Positions 18,397-25,944 of a stretch of 64,000 bases of DNA are shown here, in pieces. Numbering within the stretch: the first letter of the stretch is position 1; the number at the start of each line of letters is the position of its first letter. This stretch comes from Caminibacter pacificus (lineage in GTDB: Bacteria > Campylobacterota > Campylobacteria > Campylobacterales > Nautiliaceae), in contig NZ_RJVK01000001.1 of the NCBI RefSeq assembly GCF_003752135.1, positions 372,001 to 436,000 of the forward strand, written 5' to 3'. Position numbers and translations under genes: made by a program. Below the pieces are notes generated by a model, which saw only the letters and a program-made list of their open reading frames with translations, was not told where the DNA came from and ran no database searches.

Positions 18397-19176
18397 TTAA
18401 AATACCAAGAAAAACGCAGATAATACGTAATCCGCAATAAAAACTGAAATAGAAGCGAAAACAACAGCTTTTGTAGTACTTTGCCCTACTCCTTTAGCTC
18501 CGCCTCTTGTATAATATCCGATATAAGTACCTATCGCACTAATTATATATCCGAATACTATTCCTTTGATTATCCCCTCGTTTATATCTCTGAATTCCGC
18601 AAGCTGTCTTAAATTTTCAAGATAAGCATATCCGTTTACATCCAAAGAATATACCGAAATCAAATATGCCCCGATATTTGCAACCGCGTCGAAAAACAAA
18701 ATCAAAAGAGGAAGAGAAATAATAGTAGCGAGAATTCTCGGAATTACAAGATAGTGTTTTGAATTAACAGCCATAACTTCAAGTGCGTCGATTTGCTCTG
18801 TTACTCTCATACTTCCAAGTTCTGCTGCGTATGCACTAATCCCGCGGCTTATTACCATAAGTGAAGCAAAAACGGGACCTAATTCTTTTACGATTGAAAT
18901 AAATATCGTATATCCCATAAAATCTTCAACTCCGAATTTATGAAATCCGTTATAAAGCTGTACCGCTTCGACAAGTCCGGTAAAAAACGATGTCAAAAAT
19001 ATAACTCCTAAACTTCCATATCCCATAAAAGTTAATTGATTAAACAACTCTTTTATTCGAAAGGGAGGTTTAAACATCAATTTTATTACTTCAAGCTGAA
19101 AAAGCGTGAATTTTCCAAGTCCCGAGATTAAATCAAGCGTAATTTTGCCGATATAATATAAAAGTTTGTTAATCAA
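18397..19176 (-). CDS. MlaE-family ABC transporter permease
   Basis: A 259-residue inner-membrane permease with about five membrane helices and the MlaE/YrbE signature ELGPVFASLMVISRGISAYAAELG. Relatives move phospholipids or related lipids between membranes. The start is TTG at 19176 behind AAAAGG. No ATPase (MlaF) or MCE protein gene is adjacent, so partners must be encoded elsewhere. It is divergent from fliL. Confidence 0.88.
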   Translation of the reverse strand: MINKLLYYIGKITLDLISGLGKFTLFQLEVIKLMFKPPFRIKELFNQLTFMGYGSLGVIFLTSFFTGLVEAVQLYNGFHKFGVEDFMGYTIFISIVKELGPVFASLMVISRGISAYAAELGSMRVTEQIDALEVMAVNSKHYLVIPRILATIISLPLLILFFDAVANIGAYLISVYSLDVNGYAYLENLRQLAEFRDINEGIIKGIVFGYIISAIGTYIGYYTRGGAKGVGQSTTKAVVFASISVFIADYVLSAFFLVF

Positions 19177-19220
19177 CTCAAACCTTTTTTGTTAAAATTA
19201 TATCACACAAAAGGACGAAA

Positions 19221-19745
19221 ATGGCGGAAGAAAAAGAAAACAAAGAAGTAGAAGAAAAAGAAGAAAAATCAGGAAGCGGTAACAAACTGCTTTTGATTGT
19301 AATTATTGTCTTATTGTTACTTCTTTTAATAATAGGCGGTTTAGTCGCATATTTTTTACTAAGCGGCAATGACGAACAAGCCGACCAACCACAACAGCAA
19401 CAAAAAATCGAGAAAAAGAAAAAAGTTTCCGATATGACGGAAATCGGTCCTATTTACCCTCTTGATAAATTCGTAGTGAATTTAGTAAGCACCAATGCCG
19501 ATAGATATCTGAAATGTAAAATCGATCTTGAACTTGATTCTCCGGAGTTACAACAAGAAATAGATAAAAAATTACCTGCAATAAGAGATTTGATTATTAG
19601 AATCTTATCAAGCAAAACCGTAGAAGAAATTCAAACCTCAAAAGGTAAAGAAAAATTAAAAGAAGAAATCAAAAGAAAAATAAATGAAATTTTAACAACC
19701 GGAGAAGTTAGAAACGTTTACTTTACGGAGTTTGTAATTCAATGA
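19221..19745 (+). CDS. fliL: flagellar basal body-associated protein FliL
   Basis: A single-pass inner-membrane protein near the flagellar motor that supports stator function. A highly charged N-terminus, one membrane helix (about residues 30-50), a linker and a C-terminal FliL domain (PLDKFVVNL, then EEIQTSKGKEKLKEEI and VYFTEFVIQ) are all present. At 174 aa it is normal. The stop overlaps the acpS ATG, a pairing also seen in Campylobacter. Confidence 0.92.
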   Translation: MAEEKENKEVEEKEEKSGSGNKLLLIVIIVLLLLLLIIGGLVAYFLLSGNDEQADQPQQQQKIEKKKKVSDMTEIGPIYPLDKFVVNLVSTNADRYLKCKIDLELDSPELQQEIDKKLPAIRDLIIRILSSKTVEEIQTSKGKEKLKEEIKRKINEILTTGEVRNVYFTEFVIQ

Positions 19746-20095
19746 TAGGAATTGATATCGTAGAAATTAAAAGAATTGAAAATATGATCGAAAAATTCGG
19801 TCAAAAGGCACTTGAGCGATTTTTAACACCAAAAGAAATCTCCCTGCTCTCTTCTTCCGCATCTATTGCAGGATATTGGGCTGCAAAAGAGGCTTTTAGC
19901 AAAGCACTTGGTAGCGGTATCGGGGAAGAATGCTCATTTTTAGATATAGAAATACTAAAAACTCCCAAAAATAAACCCTATTTTTCAGAAAAAACCCTTC
20001 AAAAATTCAACATCAAAGCCGCCGATTTATCTATCTCTCACGACGGGGGGTTTGCTATAGCAGCCGTTATAATTTTAAAAGAAAATATGATATAA
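19742..20095 (+). CDS. acpS: holo-[acyl-carrier-protein] synthase
   Basis: Transfers the 4'-phosphopantetheine arm from CoA to acyl carrier protein. The N-terminal GIDIVEIKRIE and WAAKEAFSKALGSGI contain the conserved metal-binding Asp and Glu, and LSISHDGGFAIAAV closes the protein. At 117 aa it is standard for the AcpS type. It overlaps fliL by 4 bp, and its stop codon overlaps the -10 box of the tRNA-Arg promoter. Confidence 0.95.
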   Translation: MIGIDIVEIKRIENMIEKFGQKALERFLTPKEISLLSSSASIAGYWAAKEAFSKALGSGIGEECSFLDIEILKTPKNKPYFSEKTLQKFNIKAADLSISHDGGFAIAAVIILKENMI

Positions 20096-20096
20096 T
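20091..20096 (+). promoter_or_regulatory. -10 box of the tRNA-Arg gene
   Basis: TATAAT lies 12 nt upstream of the tRNA 5' end and overlaps the acpS stop codon. The surrounding 15-mer ATGATATAATTTCAT recurs on the - strand at 35088-35102. Confidence 0.65.
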
Positions 20097-20108
20097 TTCA
20101 TCTCAAAT

Positions 20109-20185
20109 GTCCCCGTAGCTCAGCTGGATAGAGCACCACCCTGCGGAGGTGGGGGTCGTGCGTTCGAATCGCGCCGGGGACGCCA
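20109..20185 (+). tRNA. tRNA-Arg (anticodon GCG), CCA encoded
   Basis: A full cloverleaf can be drawn. The acceptor stem is GTCCCCG/CGGGGAC, the D stem GCTC/GAGC, the anticodon stem CCACC/GGTGG around loop CTGCGGA, and the T loop TTCGAAT. The discriminator G and CCA are encoded. The anticodon GCG reads CGC and CGU without the usual A34-to-inosine editing. Its 3' end is the attachment site of the element at 20186-26110. Confidence 0.95.
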
Positions 20186-20190
20186 AGTAT
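20169..20190. repeat. attL: 3' end of tRNA-Arg, direct repeat with 26094-26115
   Basis: The 14-bp core CGCCGGGGACGCCA (20172-20185) is repeated exactly at 26097-26110. Counting flanks, 20 of 22 positions match (TCGCGCC against TCACGCC, and AGTAT against TGTAT). This is the classic left junction of an element integrated in a tRNA 3' end that restores the tRNA. Confidence 0.85.
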
Positions 20191-20232
20191 CTTTCTCAGT
20201 AATCCCCGAAATTTCGGACTTTCAAAGCATTT

Positions 20233-20451
20233 TTAACAATTTTGTGTAACCTGCTTGTGTAACCCCTGAACCATTTTAAGTTCGCTTTTTAATGCTTCCA
20301 GCGTTTCTTCTAATATCTCAGTTTCCGCCATAATATATCTTGCGAACTTAATGTCATCCGTTTTGTTATATAGCTCTTCGTTATGCTTTATTCTTTCTTC
20401 ATAGAACTCAATCGTTTTTTTTAATTTTTGTAAGTCTTTATTATCACTCAT
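20233..20451 (-). CDS. hypothetical coiled-coil protein of the element
   Basis: A 72-residue protein, highly charged and predicted to be one or two long helices (residues 5-65) with heptad spacing. No known domain is recognised. Its 3' end overlaps two copies of the TTGTGTAACC motif, which encode part of its VTQNC tail. It lies last in the - strand gene series of the element. A directionality or accessory role is conceivable from size and position, but that is inference. Confidence 0.55.
   Translation of the reverse strand: MSDNKDLQKLKKTIEFYEERIKHNEELYNKTDDIKFARYIMAETEILEETLEALKSELKMVQGLHKQVTQNC
20242..20264. repeat. two TTGTGTAACC motifs at the left end of the element
   Basis: Copies at 20242-20251 and 20255-20264, spaced 13 bp apart, lie 57 bp inside attL. 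Three further copies in the same orientation lie near the right end (25911-25944). Iterated short sites at both ends suggest arm-type integrase binding sites. Confidence 0.6.
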
Positions 20452-20461
20452 TTTTAACCCT

Positions 20462-21088
20462 TTAAAAAGGAATCTCTTCTTCTTCTTTTACGCTTCTTTC
20501 GGCTTGCTTTGTAGCAATATCTAATGCGATATCTTTAACAAGCATATGTTTTATACGTTCATCACTCGTAATATCATATATATTCTTTTTGACATAATCT
20601 ACGAGACTGCTTACGGCAAAAAATTCGCCAAAATTTGCGAATTTTAACTCTATCTTCTTATTATAACCTTTGATATTTTTAATATTATCATAGTAAAGCT
20701 CGATGTTAAAATAAAACTTAGCTCCCGTAACATATACTTTTATTAAAAAATACAGCTCATCAGTAATATTAACTATTATATCAGCACCACGCATTACATT
20801 ATTTTTTTCCTTAATTTCAACTCTTAATCCCATTTCTTTTTCGACATTTTCAAAAAATATTTTAATTTCACCATATAAACAATTTAGCCACAAAGAGTTC
20901 TTATACATACTATTGTATTTATTCCGAACAAGCTTGTTAAATAAAAATAAATTACTTAAAAAGTTACTATACCTCCGATGAACTTTTCTTTTTACAAAAT
21001 ATACAAGAAGATAAAAAACATCAGCACTTTTCATATGTTTTCCATCATTAAAACTTTCAAGTTTTTCAAAAAATTTTTCTCTATTCAT
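20462..21088 (-). CDS. hypothetical element protein with SSB-like acidic tail
   Basis: A protein of about 208 residues that I do not recognise as a family. It ends VKEEEEIPF, which closely resembles the acidic DDDIPF tip by which single-stranded DNA-binding proteins recruit replication and repair enzymes. The body is basic with mixed helix and strand (a beta-rich centre near 115-165). I place the start at the second ATG (21088), 5 nt after AAAGGAG. A ssDNA-binding or replisome-recruiting role next to rep is plausible inference. Confidence 0.6.
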   Translation of the reverse strand: MNREKFFEKLESFNDGKHMKSADVFYLLVYFVKRKVHRRYSNFLSNLFLFNKLVRNKYNSMYKNSLWLNCLYGEIKIFFENVEKEMGLRVEIKEKNNVMRGADIIVNITDELYFLIKVYVTGAKFYFNIELYYDNIKNIKGYNKKIELKFANFGEFFAVSSLVDYVKKNIYDITSDERIKHMLVKDIALDIATKQAERSVKEEEEIPF

Positions 21089-21120
21089 AAATACTCCTTT
21101 CATTACTTTTTCATTATTTT

Positions 21121-21936
21121 TTAAAGATTTAATAATTCTTCTTTCACTTCGGAATCCGGGACGTAAACTACCTCTACATAATCCTTATCATACACCTTTT
21201 CAACATTTCCGTCATTATCAACATAAAAAATTTTATGTTTTTTAGTCACAGTAATGTTATAGCTTAAATAGATAAGCTTACTTTCTAACTGCTTCAATGT
21301 CTTATAAACGATTTTTTTCAAACGTTTATAACTGATGTCTTTTTTCTTTTCTTCTTCCATAAACGCCTTAAACGCTTCCCAATCCTTGCTCTTACGGATG
21401 TCAAAATTAATCCAATAATCCGCTTTCGGTAGTTTTACGTTTTCCATAATTTCCACTACAATTTCCGTCATCTCATCTAATATTTTGGTATAATTATTAA
21501 AAGCTTCTCTGTAAGCTTTTTTCCCTACTTTATTTAATTGAACTTCGTTTTCCGACAAAAACTCTTTTATTAATCGTATTTTTAATTCCTGCGTTTCCAA
21601 AAATTTAATAAAAGCCTCTTTCATTTGATTAAGCTTATAATCACGTCCTAAAAATTTATTCTTTTCTAACTCGTAGAACTTCGCCCACATTTTGTTTATT
21701 TCCAATTTTAAGAATTCGTTATACATACTTGTCATCTCAAATTCTTTTTCAAAAGACCATACCTCTTTCACAACCACATAGTTGTGAATTTTACGCATAC
21801 CTTTTAACCCGACAAGCCCCGGAATTAAACTTTTCAAAAAGGATTCCGACGGCATCTCCCTATCCTTATAAACCATATTAACACTTAGATTAAGGATATT
21901 TTCGTATCGGTTAAACCACTCATCATCGCCGTATTT
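21121..21936 (-). CDS. downstream open frame, probable C-terminal part of a frameshifted Rep
   Basis: This frame is open from just before the rep stop to 21121. From ATG 21876 it would give 251 aa, but that ATG has no Shine-Dalgarno sequence, and the next ATG (21858) has AGGGAG abutting it. The 20 codons upstream of 21876 (KYGDDEWFNRYENILNL...) read like real protein. A +1 slip on CTT at 21938-21940 in rep would enter this frame exactly, giving Rep plus about 271 residues. The sequence is mostly helical and charged with a beta-rich C-terminus; no domain is recognised. Alternatives are independent initiation or a frameshift mutation. Confidence 0.55.
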   Translation of the reverse strand, partial: KYGDDEWFNRYENILNLSVNMVYKDREMPSESFLKSLIPGLVGLKGMRKIHNYVVVKEVWSFEKEFEMTSMYNEFLKLEINKMWAKFYELEKNKFLGRDYKLNQMKEAFIKFLETQELKIRLIKEFLSENEVQLNKVGKKAYREAFNNYTKILDEMTEIVVEIMENVKLPKADYWINFDIRKSKDWEAFKAFMEEEKKKDISYKRLKKIVYKTLKQLESKLIYLSYNITVTKKHKIFYVDNDGNVEKVYDKDYVEVVYVPDSEVKEELLNL

Positions 21937-21950
21937 AAAGATAATCCTTT
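21935..21950 (-). promoter_or_regulatory. candidate programmed +1 ribosomal frameshift site
   Basis: On the - strand AAAGGA (21950-21945) is followed by TTAT, then CTT (21940-21938) and the stop TAA. Slipping CTT by +1 to TTT puts the ribosome in frame AAA TAC GGC, which stays open to 21121. The prfB window is AGGGGG TAT CTT TGA. SD-like run, spacing (4 nt against 3), slippery CTT and following stop all correspond. Confidence 0.55.
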
Positions 21951-22777
21951 AATTCTTCTTCCAGCTCATCTGTAAAATGAGGAAGGATTTTTTCAAAATC
22001 CCGTCTCTTTAAATAAGCTTGCGAATGCGTAAAAATTCTTATCCTGTTTTCTTTTCTCCACCCGTCCAATACATATAGGTTTTCTTCATTATTATCCAAA
22101 AGCGTTTTTCGTAAATATTTAAGTAAATAACCGCTCCCCTTATCTACATCTTTTAGAACTTCAATTTTATATTTTCTTCCAAGGCTAAAAAGCTTAATCT
22201 TGCTTTTAACTATTCTTATAAAATCATCCACAAGCCATTCCGGAAGCCAAGCGACGAAATGCTCGTGTGCCGTGCCGTCCTTGTGTGCTTCGACAGCTTT
22301 TATGTAAGGAATATTATAACCTTTTCTGTATTTTCCATAACTTTTAAAATGTCTTAAAATTTCTCTTGAAGCCTTTTGTAGCAACTTATATCCCTCTTTT
22401 ATCGTATAGCCCTTATACCTTGGATTAAATACGTGCTTTCCAGTCCTTTTGTTTATACGGAATCTGTGATATTTTGACGGGAGCGTAAGCGTTACAAAAA
22501 TAGGCACTAACCCCTTTTCCACAGCTTCTCTGCTTATATAGTCAGCCACCCCTTTGTAATAGTGATAATCAAGCTCAAACTTCTTTTTAAGTGAATATCT
22601 CATTCCAACAAACTCATCCAGATGTAACAAATGTAAAATATGCTTATCCAGATAATTAATCGTCTTCCGTTCTTTTTCTTTTGCTATTTTTATCCAATTT
22701 TCTCTCATTTTCTTAATGACTTTATCTGCCGACACTTTTTTATTAATAGTCAAGTTGTTTTGAGATTTCGCACTCAT
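21935..22777 (-). CDS. HUH-type replication initiator (Rep) protein
   Basis: A rolling-circle-type replication endonuclease candidate of 280 aa. FVTLTLPSKYH (near residue 97) is the conserved strand before the active site, AHKDGTAHEHFVAWLP contains the paired histidines of an HUH motif, and GSGYLLKYLRKT supplies a candidate nucleophilic Tyr. It would nick one strand at an origin. The second ATG (22777) is chosen because AAGGAG then lies 5 nt away. The gene ends with AAG GAT TAT CTT TAA, strikingly like the prfB frameshift window. Confidence 0.75.
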   Translation of the reverse strand: MSAKSQNNLTINKKVSADKVIKKMRENWIKIAKEKERKTINYLDKHILHLLHLDEFVGMRYSLKKKFELDYHYYKGVADYISREAVEKGLVPIFVTLTLPSKYHRFRINKRTGKHVFNPRYKGYTIKEGYKLLQKASREILRHFKSYGKYRKGYNIPYIKAVEAHKDGTAHEHFVAWLPEWLVDDFIRIVKSKIKLFSLGRKYKIEVLKDVDKGSGYLLKYLRKTLLDNNEENLYVLDGWRKENRIRIFTHSQAYLKRRDFEKILPHFTDELEEELKDYL

Positions 22778-22797
22778 CATAGCTCCTTACGTTTTAT

Positions 22798-22813
22798 TCT
22801 ATTTATATCTTTT
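22798..22813 (-). promoter_or_regulatory. repeated promoter-like 16-mer upstream of rep
   Basis: On the - strand AAAAGATATAAATAGA occurs 21-36 nt before the rep ATG. The identical 16-mer lies upstream of the relaxase gene (24202-24217). It contains a -10-like GATATAAAT. Sharing between the two genes suggests common control. Confidence 0.5.
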
Positions 22814-22866
22814 GTGATTAATTCTAATAAAAAATCTCTCAAAAAATTGAAAAGAGAAAAAATTTC

Positions 22867-24072
22867 TCAAATTTCTATTGTATGTCCTCTTTTTTCCACT
22901 TTGTTTTTAAACTTAACGAACTCTTCATAAATCTCTTTTAATGTATCCTTTCTCGCTTCTTTTTTTAATTTGCTAAGGTAATGGAAGTCCTCTTTATTAA
23001 ATATCTTTTCTTGCTCTTTTTCTTGGAGTTTTTTATTAATATTAATCATCTGTTTTCTTAGCGAACTTATTTCCGCTTGTAAGTCTTTTATCGTAAGCCT
23101 TAATTCTTTGTTCTCTTCCGCCAGCTTCACGGAATCCAATTGTTTAACCTTTTTAATCGTTTCTCTCGCTTTCAAGTTCTCATCAATAAGTCGCTTATTT
23201 TCTTCTTTTAATTTAAGGTTCTCAGCTTTGAGTTCTGAATTCTCAAAATTTTTCTCTCCAACCTTTTGCTTTAATTGAAGGTTCTCTTCTTTCAATTTTT
23301 CGTTTTCTTTTTCCAAAACACCGATTTCAGTTTTTAAATAATTTAAAAACTTCCCGAAAAGCGTTATAACGTCCTCACGTTTAGCACGTCCAAAGCTTAA
23401 AAATTTTTCAAGTGCCTTATCAAATTTATTGATATATTTCTCAATTTTCTCATCATCAAGTTTAATGTTTTGTTTTAATTCCCGTAAAGCTTCATTCTCT
23501 TTCTTTTTCATTTCCTTGTAAGTGTGGATGTCAACGTGTTTTCTCTTTTTTCCCCTTTCGCCCCTTTCCATTCCCAAAATGTTTGCGACATCCGTTTGAA
23601 GCTCTCTTAATACGTGGATGTTTAGCTTGTTACGCTTAACGGCTCTTCCTTCGGAATCCAAGCCACTAAACAAAATATGTCCGTGTTTGTTTATATGTTT
23701 TTTCCCTTCGTCATCAATATACCCCTCATCGTTGTGAACCGCCACTTGATAAACTTTTACGTCCAATTTCTTTTCCAGCATCCTTGCCACTTTTTTTAAG
23801 TCCTGTAAGGTATGATGTTCGTCTAAATTCACAACGGCGTTCATAAGTGTAGTTGCTCTTTTTTGTAGTTTTTGTCCCGTCCGTTCCGTGTATTTTTTGC
23901 TTTTTTCTTCCAAGTCCTTTTTGTATATCGAAATGGCTTCCCGCGCGGTTCTGTCAAACTCATTTTTACTTTTGTCGAATATACTATTAACGGTATCTTT
24001 TTCTCTTGTGTTATGCCAAAATTCTCCTACGTGGGCTTTTTGTATGTTTATGCTCGCTATTCTCTTTGCCAT
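22867..24072 (-). CDS. MobV/Pre-like mobilization relaxase with coiled coil
   Basis: A 401-residue protein. The N-terminal 180 residues resemble plasmid mobilization/recombination relaxases: HNDEG at residues 103-107, then HINKHGHILF with the HxH metal motif near 120-122, then LGMERGERGKKRKHVDIHTYK near 157, the place of the family's GL.RG segment. Residues 240-370 form a long coiled coil. It should nick an origin of transfer, and the palindromic region just upstream (24091-24188) is the natural candidate. The ATG follows AAAGGAGAG. It needs a conjugation system supplied in trans. Confidence 0.75.
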   Translation of the reverse strand: MAKRIASINIQKAHVGEFWHNTREKDTVNSIFDKSKNEFDRTAREAISIYKKDLEEKSKKYTERTGQKLQKRATTLMNAVVNLDEHHTLQDLKKVARMLEKKLDVKVYQVAVHNDEGYIDDEGKKHINKHGHILFSGLDSEGRAVKRNKLNIHVLRELQTDVANILGMERGERGKKRKHVDIHTYKEMKKKENEALRELKQNIKLDDEKIEKYINKFDKALEKFLSFGRAKREDVITLFGKFLNYLKTEIGVLEKENEKLKEENLQLKQKVGEKNFENSELKAENLKLKEENKRLIDENLKARETIKKVKQLDSVKLAEENKELRLTIKDLQAEISSLRKQMININKKLQEKEQEKIFNKEDFHYLSKLKKEARKDTLKEIYEEFVKFKNKVEKRGHTIEI

Positions 24073-24090
24073 ATTCTCTCCTTTACATCC

Positions 24091-24188
24091 CGAGCTTGCG
24101 AGGGCTCACGCAACGCCGTAAGGCGTGGAGTGAGGCCTCACTCCGCATCCTAACGGGTTGCTTCGTTCGGCAAACGCTCGCAAGCTCG
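24091..24188. promoter_or_regulatory. candidate oriT/nick region with nested inverted repeats
   Basis: A GC-rich island in AT-rich DNA directly upstream of the relaxase gene. CGAGCTTGCGAG (24091-24102) is repeated inverted at 24177-24188. Inside are an 18-bp perfect palindrome, GGAGTGAGGCCTCACTCC (24127-24144), and a hairpin CGCC-GTAA-GGCG (24114-24125). Relaxase target sites typically sit here. It could also serve as a replication origin for the HUH Rep. Confidence 0.6.
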
Positions 24189-24201
24189 CATTTGCTTTTA
24201 A

Positions 24202-24217
24202 TCTATTTATATCTTTT
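24202..24217 (-). promoter_or_regulatory. repeated promoter-like 16-mer upstream of mob
   Basis: The - strand 16-mer AAAAGATATAAATAGA is identical to the one before rep. It lies on the far side of the palindromic island, so the island would be in the relaxase mRNA leader. Confidence 0.5.
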
Positions 24218-24267
24218 AGAGTTTAAAAAAATACGACCCGGGAAAAGGGCAAGAGGGAAAGAAAGAA

Positions 24268-24459
24268 TTAAGCGTTGTAAGTTGAGAATGAGTTTGTTTG
24301 TTCGCTGTTAGTTGCATTCAGTAACGTTGTAAGTTCAGACTGGATGTCTTGAACTTCGTTTTCAAGCTTAGCAACTTTTGCTTTGTAACTTGCTAATTCT
24401 TTTTCTTTTTTCTCTAATTTGGTAATCAAATTTTTGATTTGTTTAAAATTCGTTTTCAT
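24268..24459 (-). CDS. hypothetical leucine-zipper peptide of the element
   Basis: A 63-residue peptide with a heptad-patterned helix (about residues 8-50, with Leu and Ile at a/d positions) and a Ser/Thr/Asn-rich tail. No known domain. The ATG follows AAAGGAG. It sits between the integrase and relaxase genes, where many mobilizable plasmids carry a small relaxosome accessory protein; that role is inferred from place and size only. Confidence 0.55.
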   Translation of the reverse strand: MKTNFKQIKNLITKLEKKEKELASYKAKVAKLENEVQDIQSELTTLLNATNSEQTNSFSTYNA

Positions 24460-24559
24460 AATAACTCCTTTCGTGTTTTGATTAATTATAATAAAGAATT
24501 AAAGAGAGAAAAAATTTGTTTATTTTTCGGAAAGATTTTTGTAGTTTTCGGAGTTTTGT

Positions 24560-25909
24560 TTAAAAGGGAAATTCTTCGCCGTCCGTTATTTTCGGCATAT
24601 TTTTTAGCATTTCTTTTTCTTTCTCTTTTTCTAAGTAACTATCAACTTTTGCGGTAACAAAAAAAGCCCACGTCTTCAATAAGTGTCTTCGTTGCTCCAA
24701 GTAATCCGTGCGGGTATAAGCTTGCCCGACTTTATTTTCTACCACGTGCATCAATTGTTCCTCAATGTAAAGAGGATTTTCCCCTCGTTCCTTTAATATT
24801 GTGGAAAATGTGCTTCGGATTCCGTGGGCGGTTGTCTTACCATCCGATAGTTTTTTTATTTTAGCGTTAAGTGTATTTTCACTCATCACTTCGCCATTTT
24901 TACCTTTAAATATAAGTCCCTTTGGATGTTTTTCAATCTGCTTTAAATCTTCCAAAATTTTACGCATTGTATTGCTTAACGGAAGTCGGAAGTCCTTTTT
25001 TGTTTTCGTTATTTCTCCCGGTATTTCAATCACTTCCTTTTTCCAATTAACCATATCCCACGTAAGCCGTCTAAGTGTCCCGTTTCGCAAGGCACTCAAT
25101 ATCAAAAACATCAGAGCATATTTGGTGTATATGCTTGTGGCTTTGTGTTTATTACTCTTAACGTCATAATCTGTTTTTAGTTGCCAGATGTTAAAATAAA
25201 GTTCCTGTATGTCAGTAATGTTTGTAGTCGCTTTAAAGTGCGTAACCTGATATTTTTCCCCCAGTAAGCGTTCAATGTCTTTCATCGTAAGGTTCGCTAT
25301 CGGATTATGTTCCACGTCATACTTCAAGTAAAGGTATTTATAAAAAAGATTAAGGTTGTTTTTTAAGCGTTTTATTGTAGCCATCTTGTTTGACTGATAT
25401 GTAGTTTGCTTAGGATTAACGTTCAGCGTTTTAACTTTTTGAAAGAAGTCGATAATATCTCTCTTTGTTATTTCTCGGACATCCTTATCCCCTAATAGCC
25501 TAATGATGTAATTTTGAATCCTGTTTTGTTCCTGCCTCGTTCTCGTTACTAAAAATTCCTGTATGATGTTTTTTAGTAAGAATTTCTCACGTTCCTTTGC
25601 TTTTTTTGTTTTTAAAACTTTGTCTCTTTTACTTTCACGGATTCCGAGCTCTTTCCTAATAAGTTCCGTTGTCTCATTATAGTCCATATCCCTAATAGAA
25701 AGAAGAATTTTGTCTTTAAGCTTTTTGACATCAGTAAGGCTCATCTCATCGAAATCGCATAAGGTCGCTTTAATTTGTTTGCCATTCTTTTTTGTAAGAA
25801 GCCTGTAAACTTTTTTATTTTTAAGGACTTCCACGTAAAGTCCCTGTTCTACTCTGTAAAGTTCACGTTTGCCATTCCACTTTAATGCTTTTATTTCACG
25901 TAAAGTCAT
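24560..25909 (-). CDS. int: tyrosine recombinase/integrase
   Basis: Site-specific integrase of about 449 residues with an N-terminal arm-binding region (DUF4102-like, MTLREIKALKW), a core-binding domain and a catalytic domain. The catalytic residues are visible in order: Arg in SALRNGTLRRLTW, Lys in TKTKKDFRLPLS, HxxR in TAHGIRSTFS, His in EEQLMHVVENK and Tyr in QAYTRTDYLEQ. I start at ATG 25909 behind a G-run; the longer frame to 25954 merely translates the GTGTAACCC repeats. The C-terminus ITDGEEFPF also resembles an SSB tail. It lies at the attR side, as usual for tRNA-targeting elements. Confidence 0.93.
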   Translation of the reverse strand: MTLREIKALKWNGKRELYRVEQGLYVEVLKNKKVYRLLTKKNGKQIKATLCDFDEMSLTDVKKLKDKILLSIRDMDYNETTELIRKELGIRESKRDKVLKTKKAKEREKFLLKNIIQEFLVTRTRQEQNRIQNYIIRLLGDKDVREITKRDIIDFFQKVKTLNVNPKQTTYQSNKMATIKRLKNNLNLFYKYLYLKYDVEHNPIANLTMKDIERLLGEKYQVTHFKATTNITDIQELYFNIWQLKTDYDVKSNKHKATSIYTKYALMFLILSALRNGTLRRLTWDMVNWKKEVIEIPGEITKTKKDFRLPLSNTMRKILEDLKQIEKHPKGLIFKGKNGEVMSENTLNAKIKKLSDGKTTAHGIRSTFSTILKERGENPLYIEEQLMHVVENKVGQAYTRTDYLEQRRHLLKTWAFFVTAKVDSYLEKEKEKEMLKNMPKITDGEEFPF

Positions 25910-25910
25910 C

Positions 25911-25944
25911 GTGTAACCCCCTTGTGTAACCCGTTGTGTAACCC
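25911..25944. repeat. three GTGTAACCC motifs at the right end of the element
   Basis: Copies at 25911-25919, 25922-25932 and 25934-25944 (the last two TTGTGTAACCC), spaced 12 bp, lie directly before the integrase ATG. They match the pair near the left end. As well as arm sites, they could let integrase repress its own gene. Confidence 0.65.

Noticed and set aside
24006-24311. Several overlapping + strand open frames across the palindromic region
   Set aside because: They lie over the relaxase start and the inverted repeats, lack ribosome-binding sites and have no family resemblance; the - strand genes explain the region.
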